Numbered from the stretch's first letter, positions 22,412 to 36,172 are shown. The stretch is 64,000 nt of DNA from Ligustrum vulgare (GCA_963555705.1 OY743180.1:40022129-40086128); one strand, 5' to 3'. Notes: a model not told the origin generated them from the letters alone. Numbers and translations are program-made.

Positions 22412-25400
22412 TATAGCGACCCAGAATTTTTACGCAATTTTATAATTATTTTAATATTTAGAAAATTGTGTCGCTACTATTTCACTCATTGTTTTGAAAT
22501 TAACGCCGCGACGGATTCGTCTAGCCAAGTCAAGAAATATCGAATTTGTTCGATTTTAAATTAAAATTCGAATTTCTAAAATTATGTTATTTTAATTATT
22601 TATTCAAAGTATTATTTTCAAAATCATTTTGAATTCCAAATTTATTAAAATATCTCAATTTTCCTTATTCAAATTATTTCAAGTCCAAATACGTAATTCA
22701 ATTTTTATCTCAATATTTATTTATTTTCAAATTTATTTTCAGTCCAAAATATATCAGTTTTAAATACATTTTCAAATTGAAGTTAGTCAAATTTTTAGTT
22801 AAATTAATCCTATTTAACTAAACCAAAATTTTCCCACATGTTTTCTTCTTTACACCAAAACATCATCATTTTGTATAAAGAATATTACACCATTTTCTAT
22901 TTCATATTACACCAAATTCTACACTATCTTATTCTACAATACCAAATCAATGCATATATTCCTCTTATTCTTCACTAACCTATTCCATAATAGCTAATCA
23001 AATTCTTTATACCAATTTTCATCAAGAACTCGGCCAACCTCACAAATTTTTCTTTTCTTTCCACAAAGTTATATCATTATGTTTTGAGACATAATGATTC
23101 TATCACACCATTTTTACAACCTAATTCTCCACTAACTCATAACCATTCATTTCAAATACACTACCTAATGCCAATTATAATGACAAGCGTTTTTCCATCT
23201 CCTCTGTTTAAGCTCCATCCACAACCATTATCTTTATCATCATCACCAATTAACCCCACAACCCTCTTTAGCCAAAAGCTACACCTCCACTTCATTTCAA
23301 TACACATGGCACAACTCACACTTCCATGTACCTAGATTCCACAATACAATATATATAAACATCATCATCTCAGCACCTGCACAGCCGAAAGCCATTCCCT
23401 ACCGCCCAAGTTGAACTCTACACCACACTACACCAACCAGCATCATCAGTACAGCCTCAACTCTATAACCAGCTGAATCCTATTATCATCACCCTGATTA
23501 CTCACAACGTTTCACCAACCCAATCCATTTCAGCTGCCATTTCCAATTCAATACCAAATCTAATACATACAGCAAACCAAGTTCACTGCAATACCACAAA
23601 TCACAACTCTGTAGCACCTCAACCATAGCCAAGATCCAGAATCAACTCCCCTGCAACTCCATCAACCCAATTCAATCCATTACCTCACTGCCAACTTCAA
23701 CCTCAAGCACCCCAATCATCGAGCCATCACTGTCAAACCAAGTCTCTGACCTGCAATATACAAACCACCTAAGCCGATAGAACCACGGCCACAAATAAAC
23801 CACCCACTGGCCACTTCGATTATGACAACCAATCGAACCCAAAATCAAGAAATAAACTAACCAAACAACTCACCTTGAACACAGGCCGCTTCGATCGGAG
23901 TTGTAGTCGGAATCGCAACTCTGATTAAACTACCCAACAATCACGATCTCACACCAAAATCCCGTGCCTAAGCCCAACCTTTTGTACACCGCCGGTGTTG
24001 CGCCAGCAGTAGATCGGATTTCTTCGTCGATCGCAACCTTCGTCCTCTCGCCCTTTTCTCTCTGTCTCTGCCTCGCCTCGCTCTCTCTATCTCTTGTTTC
24101 TCCAATGTCGTGAAATGAAAGAGAGAGAATAAGATCTGAATATTATATTTGATTTTTCAGAATTTACTCTTTGGTCCATGAAGTTTTAAAGGTTTTTAAA
24201 TCAGTCCCCAACTTTTAAAGTTATCCATTTCAGCCCTTAAGTTTTAAATGATTTTAATCAGTCCTTTCATTTTAAAAATCTGATCAATTCAGTCCCTGCT
24301 GATTTACTTTATTTAATTTTAAGCTCAAGTTTCAAAGTATCTATTTTAGTCCCTGAACTTTCAAAAGTATTCATTTTAGTCCCTCAACTTTCAAAACATC
24401 AATTTTAGTCCTCAAATTATAATTTATCATTTTGAACTATATATTCGATATACTAAAGTGACTTATTGGCTAAGACGAAGCGTACGGAGAATTTAAAGAA
24501 ATTGAAGTCATTCCCGCTCAACTTTGCACTCGTCGGATTTGAGGTAGACTCGCACTTATTAATTGATTTAAATTATGATTTCATATAAATGTCATGTGAC
24601 TTGTGAAAGTCAATTTTCAAGAAAATTAAGTATGTTTTATGAAAGGTAAATATACCTTATGTTTTTATGAAAAGTAAGTATACCCTATGTTTTTACGATA
24701 ATGTTTTATACGTTTTGGATCATTGCTATGCACATAAGAATTCTTGCCACGAAGTTCGGTAAAGTTCTTGTGTCTCCATAAGTTTATGAGGATTTGCCAC
24801 CTAAGTTCGGTAAAATTCCTATGTTTCCATATGTTTATGAGGATTTACCACCTAAGTTCGGTAAAATTCCTGTCGCATATGTTTATGAGGATTTCGATCC
24901 TATCTTATGTTATGATGGAAATGATCCCTATGAATTTCATGAATTATGTTTTGGTATACTTACTGTTATTATGATCTTACTGTTATTATGATCTTACTGT
25001 TATTATGATTTTACTGCATAAGAATTCTTGCCACCTAAGTTCGGTAAAGTTCTTGTGTCTTTTTATGTTTATGAGGATTTCAATCCTATCTTATGTTATG
25101 CTTTCAAAAGAAATTATGCTTGGCATAATTAAAATGTTTTTATAAGTATATGGTTTTCAAAGAGCTGTTTTCAAAGAGCTATTTTCAAAGAGCCTATGAT
25201 TTGCAAAATATGTCCCGTGCTGTAATGCACAATATGAGTTTTATCAAGAGCCGTTTTATAAAGAAGCTCTATCAATGCCCGTTTTATAAAGAGCCGGGAT
25301 TTATGTGTTTAATCATCTTATAAATTAAATTAATTTGCGATGAGTCTACTGAGTATTTCCCCCATGAAATACTCACCCTACTTTTTAACAGTTTTGCAGA

Positions 25401-25740
25401 TTTCGGAGACGGTGGCGAGCGATGAATGATGGTGGCAATAATCGTTAAACGGTTGAAAGTTTGACGTTAATGATTTCCGTATTTTTCCAAACAATCGAAT
25501 AATTTAGAGAAGTTCATTTATTTGAGAAATTATGACATTGTCAATTTCTTTATAAAATTAATGGTTCGATTTACTATTTCAAATGGTTTCATAAATGTTT
25601 CAATTTTATCGGCCATTACAGTTTATTTAATGTTGTTAAAAATGAATTTCAATTATTTCTTCCGCAAAAAAAATATTATTCGAAAAATTTAGACAGAAAA
25701 TGACGTAGTGAATCGGGTATACGGAACTCGGGGCGCTACA
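22412..25740 (-). mobile_element. solo LTR 1 of a long-LTR gypsy family, TSD TTCCC
   Basis: This 3329-bp unit starts TATAGCGACCC (one change from TGTAGCGACC in the second copy) and ends GGGGCGCTACA. It is flanked by TTCCC at 22407-22411 and 25741-25745. The host integrase reads through once the unit and one duplication are removed (VKGN then DAIWVIVDR). No internal coding sequence is present, so it is a solo LTR left by LTR-LTR recombination. It contains repeats such as TTTAGTCCCT-GAACTTTCAAAA (24340-24420) and GTTTATGAGGATTT-CACC-TAAGTTCGGTAAAATTC (24720-25090). Orientation is not determined by coding; minus is nominal. Confidence 0.9.
24720..25090. repeat. short degenerate tandem repeats inside solo LTR 1
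   Basis: A unit of about 50 bp built from GAATTCTTGCCACCTAAGTTCGG-type and GTTTATGAGGATT-type blocks recurs four to six times with indels. The same module repeats at 29840-30260 in solo LTR 2, and once in the LTR at 10430-10470. It lies in the central part of the LTR and codes for nothing recognisable; short frames over it are artefacts. Confidence 0.75.
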
Positions 25741-27186
25741 TTCCCCTTCACTGATCTTGGTAAACCTACCACAAAATCCATGGAAATTTTCTCCCATTTC
25801 CATTCTGGAATGTCTAAAGGATTTAACAATCCTAACGGTCTCTGATGTTCAGCCTTGATTTGTTGGCAAGTCATGCATCGTGAGACAAACTTTGCAATAC
25901 ATCATTTCATGTTCCTCCACCAGAATGCAGTGCGCAAATCACGATACATCTTCGTTCCTCCTGGGTGAGCTACATACGGTGCTTAATGAGATTCCTCTAA
26001 AATTTTATTCATGATCTGATCATCTTTCAGTACACAAAGGCGACCCTTGAACATAAGAGCTTTGTCGGTTGTGATCTCGAAGCCTATTCGCTTTCTAGTT
26101 CCAACTTCCATTCTGATCTTTTCTAAGAATTTATCTCCTTCCTGAGCTTTCACAATTCTACTTCTCAAATATGGCTTGACTTTCAAATTTGACAATCTAC
26201 TAGAACTTTGGATTCCTGGGTTTCTCACTTCAATTCTCAGGTTCTAAAAATCCCAAATCAATTGTTCTTGTACTATTCCCAAAGTTGATAACTGTCTAGC
26301 ATCCTTCCTGCTTAATGCATCTGCAACCTTATTAGCCTTACCCGGGTGGTAAAGAATAGTGCAATCATAATCCTTTACCAATTCCAGCCATCGATGCTGT
26401 CTCATGTTCAACTCCTTCTGAGTGAAGAAGTACTTGAGACTCATATGATCAGTGTAAATTTCACATTTTCTCCCATATAATAATGTCTCCAGATTTTCAA
26501 AGCGTGTACCACTGCTGCAAGCTCTAGATCGTGTGTCGGGTAGTTCTTCTCATATGGTTTCAATTGCCTTGAAGCATAAGAAATCACTCTACCCTTCTGC
26601 ATTAGTACACTTCCCAATCCTTGTTTGGAGGCATCACCGTAGATGACAAAACCATCAGATCCATCCGGTACTGCTAACACTGGTGCTGAAACCAGTCTGT
26701 TCTTAAGTTCCTGGAAACTTCGTTCACACTGATCTGTCCATTGAAATTTTACACCTTTCCGTGTCAACTGAGTCATGGGGCCTGCTATTTTAGAGAAACC
26801 CTCTATGAATGCTGGTAATACCCGGCTAATCCCAGAAAGCTTCTCACATCACCAGCATTCGCTGGTGTAGTCCATTTAGTCATCGCCTCAATTTTCGAAG
26901 GATCAACCTCAATTCCATTGATTGTGCAATGTGACCCAGAAAGCCTATCTTCTCAAGCTAAAATTCACATTTCTTGAATTTGGCTTACAACTTCTCAGCT
27001 CGTAGTGTCTCCAACACAATCCTCAAATGTTCTTCATGTTGTTCCGAATCTTTGGAATAGACCAAAATATCGTCGACAAACACAATGATGAGCTTAACTA
27101 GATACTGGTGGAAAACTCGATTCATCAAATCCATAAATACTGCAGGTGCGTTCATAAGATCGAATGGCATCACTGTGAATTCATAA
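25741..27186 (-). pseudogene. gypsy RT end, RNase H and integrase N-terminus
   Basis: Minus strand from 27186: RT ([28 protein letters not shown] near 27065 with the catalytic FVDD intact), RNase H ([18 protein letters not shown] near 26640, [19 protein letters not shown] near 26530, [14 protein letters not shown] end near 26310), and the integrase zinc region (ILEESH near 25985, MTCQQIKAEHQRPLGLL near 25865). Frameshifts or stops occur near 26990, 26445, 26240 and 25980. Both flanks are cut by solo LTRs and the frames continue across them. Confidence 0.85.
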
Positions 27187-30100
27187 TGTAGCGACCAAGA
27201 TTTTACGCAATAAATAATTATTTTAATATTTAGAAAATTGTGTCGCTACTATTTCACCTATTATTTTGAAGTTAACGCCGCGACGGATTCGTCTAGCCAA
27301 GTCAAGAAATATCGAATTTGTTCGATTTTAAATTAAAATCCGAATTTCTAAAATTATGTTATTTTAATTATTTATTCAAAGTATTATTTTCAAAATCATT
27401 TTTAATTCAAAATTTATTAAAATATCTCAATTTTCCTTATTCAAATTATTTCAAGTCCAAATACGTAATTCAATTTTTATCTCAATATTTATTTATTTTA
27501 ATTTGATTGTATCTAATTAAACCAAATTTTCTCCACATGTTTTCATATCTTTACACCATTTTCTTTATTCCTCTTTCCATATCATTATACAACACATCTC
27601 CTTTTTCTTTTCACAAAATCTAATCATTTTATTCTAAAACCTTACACCTAATCTAATTCCTACCCAACCTAAAACTCCACCACGGTTTCATCATACAACC
27701 ACACCTCCATTCAACTCACATGGCACAACCCATATTCCCTTTCCATTATTTTTATTTGATGATTCCCCATGTCTCCTCTTTAATCATTTTAATTTCTTTC
27801 TCTTTTCCTTTAAAAACACCAACATTCATCACCCGTATCCATCATATTCTCCACCAAATCAACCATCAAAACATAATGATGATATTCTATTTTATTTCAC
27901 ACCAAATTCTCCACTAACCAAAACACAATTTCATTTCCACCTATCTTAATTCCACCACACTAACACAAATCTGTATAAAACCATAAGTACAGATCAAACC
28001 ACCTTCATCCCCATGAATCATCACGTCTACCATCAATGCCTGCACCCAACTTCATCATCTTCAATAACCACAGCCATTCCAACAAACTGCTGCCTATCAC
28101 CATACACTACACCATCGACTTGCAACCAAGACAACCATTTCAATAACCATCGCCCCACCAGTTCACTGCCAATCAGATTATCACCGGAAATTCATCACTG
28201 CATCAATGCCAATTCAATCAGAACCATCAACAACTAATATTCCCCAAAACAATCATCCTCAGCACTGCTCCATCACACAACAAACTGACCAAATCACTGC
28301 CGAATCATAACCAATGCCAATCATCATCATCACCAGTCCGCAGCCACGGCCACACTAAAGAACACCACCGTCTGCATCGACCCACGAACCAACATCAATC
28401 CATTTCCACCACTCTGCCTCCTTCCAGGATCGATCACACAATAGCCACCATCACAGTTCACTACCCTCACTCACCATCATCAGATTTTCATCCTCTGCTA
28501 CAATCACCATAACCACCTACTGCAACCAACCTCCATCAAACACCCCGGCCAAACCACCACGCAGCCAACTCCAAGTTCAGCTCAAACTCAAAATAATAAC
28601 TCAAATAAAACCCAAAAATCTGAAATAGATCTATTACCTACCTCGACCGCCGTCCTCTTCGCCGGAAAACCATAACTTCCAGTCTTGATTTACTTTCGGT
28701 CTCGCACCTAAAACTCACACCCAAATCGTGACCTTCAAGCCTCGGTCTAGCCACTCACCGCACCTGAGCCGGCAGTACCTCCGCCGGATTTCCCCAACTC
28801 TCGCCCTTCCCAGTCGCCGATCGCCTCCCTCTCTCCTTTCGCTCTCTGTCTGTGATTGTATCGAACGAGAGAAAGTGATTTTGAGAGAGAGAAGGTTAAG
28901 ATCTGAATGATTAATTTGATATTATATTTAACTTTCAGAATTTGCATCATTAGTCCCCATCTTTTAAAGTTATTTCAAATCAGTCCCTATGTTTTAAAAA
29001 GGTTTTATTTCAGTCCTTTCAGCTTTTAAAATCATCAATTTCAGCCCTTAAGTTTTAAATGAGTTTTAATCAGCCCTTTCATTTTCAAAATCTGATCACT
29101 TCAGTCCCTGCTGATTTACTTTTAAGCTCAAGTTTCAAAAGTATTCATTTTAGTCCCTAAACTATCAAAAGTATCTATTTTAATCCCTCAACTTTCAAAG
29201 TATCTATTTTAGTCCCTGAACTTTCAAAAGTATTCATTTTAGTCCCTCAACTTTCAAAACATCAATTTTAGTCCTCAAATTATAATTTATCATTTTGAAC
29301 TATATATTCGATAGACTAAAGTGACTTATTGGCTAAGACGAAGCGTACGGAGAATTCAAAGAAATTGAAGTCATTCCCGCTCAACTTTGCACTCGTCGGA
29401 TTTGAGGTAGACTCGCACTTATTAATTGATTTAAATTATGATTTCATATAAATGTCATGTGACTTGTGAAGAGTTATTTTTATGAAAGGAAATGAAAATG
29501 TATTTTCATGGAAAGAACAATGTGTAGACTCGCACTTATTAATTGATTTAAATTATGATTTCATATGAATGTCATGTGACTTGTGAAAGTCAATTTTTAA
29601 GAAAAGCAAGTATGTTTTTATGAAAGGTAAATATACCTTATGTTTTTATGAAGAGTAAGTATGTTTTTATGAAAAGAAATTATACTTTATGTTTTTACGA
29701 AAAGTAAGTATACCCTATGCTTCACGAAAATGTTTTTTTGGATCATTGCTATGAAATCAATCTACCAAGATTGTTATGGGTCCCATATGATAAGTTATGA
29801 TATGTTAAGGGGACCGGAGTTTTAGTAGCGCTACACATAAGAATTCTTGCCACGAAGTTCGGTAACATTCTTGTGTCTCCTATGTTTATGAGGATTTGCC
29901 ACGAAGTTCGGTAAAATTCCTATGTTTCCATATGTTTATGAGGATTTGCCACCTAAGTTCGGTAAAATTCCTGTCGCATATGTTTATGAGGATTTCGATC
30001 CTATCTTATGTTATGATGCAATTGATCCCTATGAATTTCAAAAATTATGCTTGGTATACTTACTACATAAGAATTCTTGCCACCGAAGTTCGGTAAAATT

Positions 30101-30891
30101 CTTAGGTTTATGAGGATTTCAATCCTATCCTATGTTATGATGAAAACTTACTGTTATTATGATTTTACTGCATAAGAATTCTTGCCACCTAAGTTCGGTA
30201 AAGTTCTTGTGTCTCCTTATGTTTATGAGGATTTCAATCCTATCTTATGTTATGCTTTCAAAAGAAATTATGCTTGGCATAATTAAAATATTTTTATAAG
30301 TATATGGTTTTCAAAGAGCTGTTTTCAAAGAGCTATTTTCAAAGAGCCTATGATTTGAAAAATATGTCCCGTGCTGTAATGCACAATATGAGTTTTATCA
30401 AGAGCCGTTTTATAAAGAAGCTCTATCAATGCCCGTTTTATAAAGAGCCGGGATTTATGTGTTTAATCATCTTATAAATTAAATTAATTTGCGATGAGTT
30501 TACTGAGTATTTCCCCCATGAAATATTCACCCTACTTTTTAACAGTTTTGCAGATTTCGGAGACGGTGGCGAGCGATGAATGATGGTGGCAATAATCTTT
30601 AAACGGTTGAAAGTTTGACGTTAATGATTTCCGTATTTTTCCAAACAACCGAATAATTTAGAGAAGTTCATTTATTTGAGAAATTATGACATTGTCAATT
30701 TCTTTATAAAATTAATGGTTCGATTTACTATTTCAAATGGTTTCATAAATGTTTCAATTTTATCGGCCATTACAGTTTATTTAATGTTGTCAAAAATGAA
30801 TTTCAATTATTTCTTCCGCAAAAATATTATTCGAAAAATTTAGACAGAAAATGACGTAGTGAATCGGGTATACGGAACTCGGGGCGCTACA
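27187..30891 (-). mobile_element. solo LTR 2 of the same long-LTR family, TSD CATAA
   Basis: This 3705-bp unit starts TGTAGCGACC and ends GGGGCGCTACA, flanked by CATAA at 27182-27186 and 30892-30896. The RT frame of the host element joins perfectly across it (RYGHY then EFTVMPF). It is very similar to solo LTR 1 at both ends (for example 27190-27500 against 22414-22740 and 29330-30890 against 24465-25740). It carries extra copies of the internal repeats and a segment (29735-29835) that solo LTR 1 lacks. No internal genes are present. Strand is nominal. Confidence 0.92.
29840..30260. repeat. short degenerate tandem repeats inside solo LTR 2
   Basis: The same roughly 50-bp module as in solo LTR 1 (AAGAATTCTTGCCAC, TTCGGTAAAATTC, TATGTTTATGAGGATTT) recurs about six times. 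It differs in copy number from the other LTR, which accounts for part of the 376-bp length difference between the two. Confidence 0.75.
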
Positions 30892-32100
30892 CATAATGCC
30901 CATATCTAGTCCTGAACGCTGTCTTTTGTATATCAGCGGACTTGATTTTCAACTGGTGATAACCAGACCTTAAGTCCATCTTTGAAAATACAACAGCTCC
31001 TTTTAGTTGATCGAATAAATCTTCGATTCTAGGAAGGGGTAATTATTCTTTATCGTCAGCTTATTAAGCTCCCGATAATCAATGTACATCCTCGTGCTAC
31101 CATCCTTCTTCTTCACAAATAGGACAGGTGCTCCCCATGGAGACACACTCGACCTAATAAAACCCTTCTCAAGTATTTCTTCCAGTTGAAACTTTAATTC
31201 TTGCAATTCCTTCGGCGCCATGCGATATGGAGCTTTGGAAACAGGGGCAGCTCCTAGCACCAAGTCAATAGAAAATTCCCCTTGCCTATCTAGCGAAGTG
31301 CCTGGTAGGTCGTCTGGAAAAACATCCTTGAAATCACACACAACTGGTACTGTCTCCAACTTGATTTCCTCAGAAGGTTTTCCTTGAAGATTTACCATAT
31401 AACCTTGACAATTTCTTTTGGCAAGTAGTTTTTTGGCTTGCAAAGCCGACATAAGGCGAGGAAGTGCCTTGACCTTTGACCCGTAAAATCTAAATACTCC
31501 GTCCTCATTCTTCCGAAATATGACTTCCTTCTCGTGACACATGATTGCGGCATGATTAGAACTCAGCCAGTCCATACCAAGAATAATGTCGAAGTCCTTC
31601 ATTGGAATAACATTTAGGTCTGCTTCAAATATTATTCCATTGAAATCTATTGACGATCTTGTCGGTGTCCAAAATTCCTCCTGACGGTAAGCTCGCCTCA
31701 AGTATACTACTAGTTGTTTCTCCCCTAAAATCTAGTCTAGTTAGGCACGCATCAGCTATAAACGAATGCGTTGCACCAGAATCTATTAAGACATATACTG
31801 GAATACCGAAAACAGATAGTATGCATGTTGTCATGTTAACTTATCAATTTAAGTAATGCATGGTGTACAAATATTTAAACAAGATAGATACATGGAACCA
31901 AATTTGATTGGTGTACCTGTAATCACGTTGGAGTCATCAACAGTGGCCATGGAAAATACTCTGGCCTTTCCTTTTCTATTCTGATCGACGTTTTTCTTTT
32001 GGTCAGGACCATGAGTAGGTGTAGCAGTGGAATTCGGTGCAAAGTGACCTGGCTGACCAAACCTGTAACAGACTCTTTTTTTCAAAAAGACATTCCCCTT
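30892..32100 (-). pseudogene. gypsy protease, RT N-terminus and gag zinc-knuckle end
   Basis: Minus strand from about 32100: a gag-end zinc-knuckle remnant (VCYRFGQPGHFAP near 32060), aspartic protease with the active site VLIDSGATHSFIA near 31790, then a protease-RT linker ([17 protein letters not shown] near 31320). The RT N-terminus follows ([39 protein letters not shown], then [13 protein letters not shown] near 31080). Frameshifts occur near 31650 and 31010. The RT continues at 27186 on the other side of solo LTR 2. Confidence 0.85.
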
Positions 32101-33462
32101 TGTGCATCTTCAAGCACTTAGGACACGGCGGGGTGTAATTAGTCACCTAACCTCTGGCAAGTCTTGTATTTGGCCTCTTATTGGATGTCTGATTTCTATT
32201 CTGATTAGAGCCATGCCATTTCCATTTATCCGAGCACCTCTGGTTGTTATGGTAACCCTGGGTGCTAGTTTTTCACCAGCATATGCCACATCTTGGGCTT
32301 TCTTCATGTCTTCTCGGTAGGTGGGCAATTCATGAGAGCTAACAATCTGTCTGATGTCTGACGTTAATCCTCTCTCAAAACGGCGTGCTTTCTTAGCATC
32401 GATTTCCACCAGATGTGGAGCATACCGTAGCAGTTCTTCAAACTTCCGTTCATAATCAGTGATGTCCATTTCACCCTGAACCAAGTGCAGAAATTCAGCC
32501 TCCTTGTGATCTCAGAGGGCCTGTAGGAAGAACTTGTCTTTGACCTCCTCCTTAAACTCTTCCCAAGTCAAAGCTGCCTGCTCAGCCTCAGTCCTCTTTT
32601 GAGATGTGGACTCCCACCAAAAGGCAGCTCGGCTTACCAACATAAATTTTGCATATGAAACCTTCCTATTCTCAGGACATGAGATGTGCTTAAAAATCTT
32701 CTCAATTGTCTGTAACCATTCTTCCACTGATAATGGACCATTCCCACCATCAAAAGTGAGTGGGCGATACCTTCTGAATTGTTCGATGATCGGTACTAAG
32801 GAACCTGTCCGGGCCTACCGCAAATACTGCACAGCCTAAAATAGGTCCCTGATGATAGTGGACTAGGCTGTGGGGCCTTGTTCTATGTGGCCCTCTTCCG
32901 AGGTGGCCCGATCCTTGTGCTTCTGTTAGTGCGTCTAGACATTTCCCTTTATCAAAAATAAAACGACACATTTATTATTTCTTGATAGGAAATATAGACA
33001 ACCAATCATCTCATACATTTAAATCCAATATCACTGTTGAAAACATAGCTCATAACATAAAAATGAATATCCTTTTATTAATAACTGAAATTCCTTCAGA
33101 GAGGATACATCATTATTACTGAAATGGGAAAAAACTGCCGAATAAGGAAAAGAATTGCTAAAACGCCTATCTCTAGTCCTATCCCACTATATGTGATTAT
33201 TGACAGAGGTAGATCCAGGCGTGCCAGGTGTATAGTCTGGTGCACCGGGTGTGACACTTGGTGAACCAGGAAAATAATCTGGTGAATCGGGAACATAACC
33301 CTGTAAACCAGGTGTGTAATCATAGGTCCCTGACTCAACATCAGGTATCTCATTTTGCTCCTCCTCGTCATCCGATATGACTACCACTTTTGGTGCTGGA
33401 GCAGGGACTCGGAAACGATACCATCGCATCACAAATTCATCACAAACAGCCTGGAAGCTCAC
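32101..33462 (-). pseudogene. gypsy gag, frameshifted
   Basis: Minus strand: N-terminus from 33462 with an acidic, Pro-rich region (VVISDDEEEQNEIPDVESG, then repeats of the form PGxPxxTPG). The conserved retrotransposon gag domain lies at about 32727-32143 (EEWLQTIEKIFKHISCPE, AAFWWESTSQKRTEAEQAAL, TWEEFKEEVKDKF, then ITDYERKFEELLRYAPHLV and ARRFERGLTSDIRQIV). Stops and frameshifts lie near 33190, 32975, 32750 and 32510. Gag would form the particle shell. The copy is dead. Confidence 0.8.
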
Positions 33463-34020
33463 GTTCTCTCCCAGACAAATCTTTACGTCATCATAAAATG
33501 CATACGCTAATGTCTTCTTATTTTTTGGGAATTATAATAAAAGTTAGACGATGAACTGAGCGTCGGTCATCCTAAATCCCCTTGCTATGAAGGGATGGCG
33601 CATGGCGCAAAAGCTAAGAATGTGGTCTGAAATCCATCCAAGTGGTGCCATGTCTAAAATCAAATTATTTAAAGTCCAGTTAGGGTTCTATTATTCTCTC
33701 AAATTCAAGGACGAAATATTTCTTGTAAAAACATTTTTATTTTTTTCTAAACCATATTAATTCCCATTATACTCCAGAACACGTTTCTTTCTTTCTCATT
33801 ATTTCGGATAGAAGTTGTCTAATTCTTTCTCGTCTAAATCTCAAAATAATTTATTTCTCAAGTATCCGATATAAATAAAATAAACATGCTAAACTTTGTT
33901 ACCTTCGGAGTCGGCGGAAGGAATGACGGTAATGGCAAAAAGTTGTTAGACATCATTTATTATTATTATTATAGAAAAGTTACAAGTCTACAGAAACGTA
34001 GACCCGCTCAAATACCACGT
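33463..34020 (-). promoter_or_regulatory. gypsy 5' leader with primer-binding site
   Basis: An untranslated leader between LTR and gag, with no gene. The PBS is at 34000-34017: on the minus strand it reads TGGTATTTGAGCGGGTCT, close to the initiator-Met tRNA PBS (TGGTATCAGAGC...), three bases from the LTR end. A short TTA-type microsatellite lies at 33957-33972. Confidence 0.7.
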
Positions 34021-35052
34021 TGTGACGTCCCAATTTCCGTGAAATTAGGAACGCCACTTCTTTCTTTAAAAACTAACTTTCGAATAAAATTTATTGCGAA
34101 AAAATAATTAAATTTCAAAACAATCACATTTATTGACTTTAAATTGTGAAGAATATTAAAATAAAATAAACAACTTGGTGAAATTTATAAAATTCTATAT
34201 TCCAAAGATAATGAAATAATGGAGTTCATAAAAAAACACAACTTAAAAATATTTTCTATTTAATGATTTGCCATTTTTGCCCATCATTCGTCACCGTCTC
34301 CGAAATCTGCAAAATTTGTTAAAACAATGGGGTGAGCATTTCAAAAAAAAATACTCAGTAGACTCATCTCCAATAATTAATTTACAGAATAATTGAACAC
34401 TGTGATCAGCTGGAGGCTTTTGGTATGAAAAACTATGATGCCGATAATCTTAGTCAAATCATGAAGGGTATAATTTTCGAACGAAATTATGCAAATATTA
34501 CAATGACATTCTCAAATTCTCATCATAAGCATCACATTAGGAGTGCAAATGAATATATTCTCATCTCATGCAATAAAGCATATAAGTTATGACATGCATA
34601 ACATAATTCTCAATTTATCTCATAAGAGATATTCTCGTCTATTCTCATGCAATTAAGCATATAATCACGTAAATCCACATAAAGACATGAAATTATAATT
34701 TAAAATAATTAGTGGGGCGAGTCTACCTCAACTTAACGAGTTCAGAAAAGTGGAGCGGGAAAAGCACGTCAATCTTTTAGTTCTTCAAATGATTCGTCTA
34801 TCTAAGAGAAAATTAATTAAATTAGAAATTTCGAAATCAAAGACTTAAGTGATAAATAAAATTTTAAGGCTAAAATTGAAATTTTAAATAAACTGAATTT
34901 AAGGGTCTAGGGGCCAGAATAGTTATTTGTAGAACTTAGGGGCTGAATAAAAACATTTTAAAAATAGAAGGGACTGAATTGTATATATTTTGATAAATTG
35001 GGATTTAAAGGAAAATTGGCAAAATCAAATATTAAATAAAAACCAAATCAAC

Positions 35053-35087
<35 letters not shown>

Positions 35088-35578
35088 AAACAAAGAGGAG
35101 AGTTGCGACGGGGGCATCCACCTCCTTTCATCCGACCATCGCCGACGTTTAGCCGGAAAAACGCCGCCGTCAAGTGGTGGCGATCGAGGTGGGTGCGCAA
35201 CGGGTTAGGATTTAGGGATTTTGGTGCGAGGTGTTGCTTAAACTGAGGTAGATAGACGCTGGATTTGTGGGTTTTTTCGGCAGTTGCTCGGCCAAATACA
35301 CGGCGGTCAAGATAAGTATGTGGGTATTCTTATTTTTGGGTTTATTTCTAGGTTGTGCAGCTGTTGTAGTAGGTGGTCTTGGTGGTGGTGATTTTGGTTT
35401 GAGAAAAGGGTTGTAATGTCGTTTGTGGGAAAATCAGAGTTTGGGCAATGTGTGTACTGTCGGGGCGGCCATTTATGGAGGTTGATGGTTTGGAGTAAGG
35501 CTCGGTTTATGGTGTTTCGAGAGAAGTTTTGGAGGTGGGGCAGTGACGGTTTTAGCTCGGTGTTTGACTGGTGGTGGC
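34021..35578 (-). repeat. 5' LTR of the minus-strand gypsy, inner segment
   Basis: It begins on the plus strand with TGTGACGTCC next to the PBS and runs to the target duplication GGTGGTGGC (35570-35578) of the inserted MULE. A (CT)n run lies at 35053-35083. The LTR resumes at 52021/52030. The full LTR is thus about 2.2 kb. The portion 34021-34890 has no counterpart in the left LTR copy. Confidence 0.85.
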
Positions 35579-35949
35579 GGAGGAATTAGTGGCCAATAGC
35601 CGGATCCTCCGACCCATTTTTCAAAATACCTTTTGACCCATTTGTAAGTTGAAAAAAAAAAGCGAAATAGATTTATTATTTACAAAGTCCAAAATATCCT
35701 TATAACTTATTCAAAAGAGTCCGGCACCTCACCATTTGTATTGTTCGGGTCCGGCGAAATTTCTCTCCATAAAATAGTTCGGTCTTTGCAAAGAAGAAGA
35801 ACTTCACTCCGAATTATTCAAGATTCAAACATTAAACAAGGTTAGATTACATTTTTAGCTTTGATTCGTAGATTTATAACTTGAATTTTGAAACTTTTTT
35901 TATGAAAATAGAATTTTTCTTGATCCACCATTGTTGAGTGAAGAAGATG

Positions 35950-36172
35950 AAGTAAGGTCCGACATCAAAAGGAAATGGTCCGGCCGGACCTTTGTGAAAA
36001 AAGGTCCGGCGGATCCGAACCTTCTTTTGAAGGTCCGGCCGGACCTTCAAAAGGTCCGGCGCCGGACCTTTGTGAAAAGGTCCGGCCGGACCTTTTGAAG
36101 GTCCGGCAGATCTGGACCTTCTTTTGAAGGTCCGGCGCCGGACCTTCTTTTTAAGGTCCGGCCGGACCTTTT
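35950..36172. repeat. left subterminal palindrome array of the MULE
   Basis: About seven copies of GGTCCGGCCGGACC or close variants (GGTCCGGCGCCGGACC, GGTCCGGCAGATCTGGACC) are separated by TTTGTGAAAA or TTTGAA spacers. Each is a near-perfect inverted repeat. The same motif clusters at the other end (51030-51530). Subterminal placement at both ends suggests transposase-binding or hairpin-forming sites (inference). Confidence 0.85.

Noticed and set aside
22412..30891. The two similar long repeats as the LTR pair of a single retrotransposon with 25741-27186 as its interior
   Set aside because: Each repeat has its own distinct 5-bp target duplication, and the gypsy RT and integrase frames continue across them to sequence outside the pair. 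They are two separate solo LTRs.
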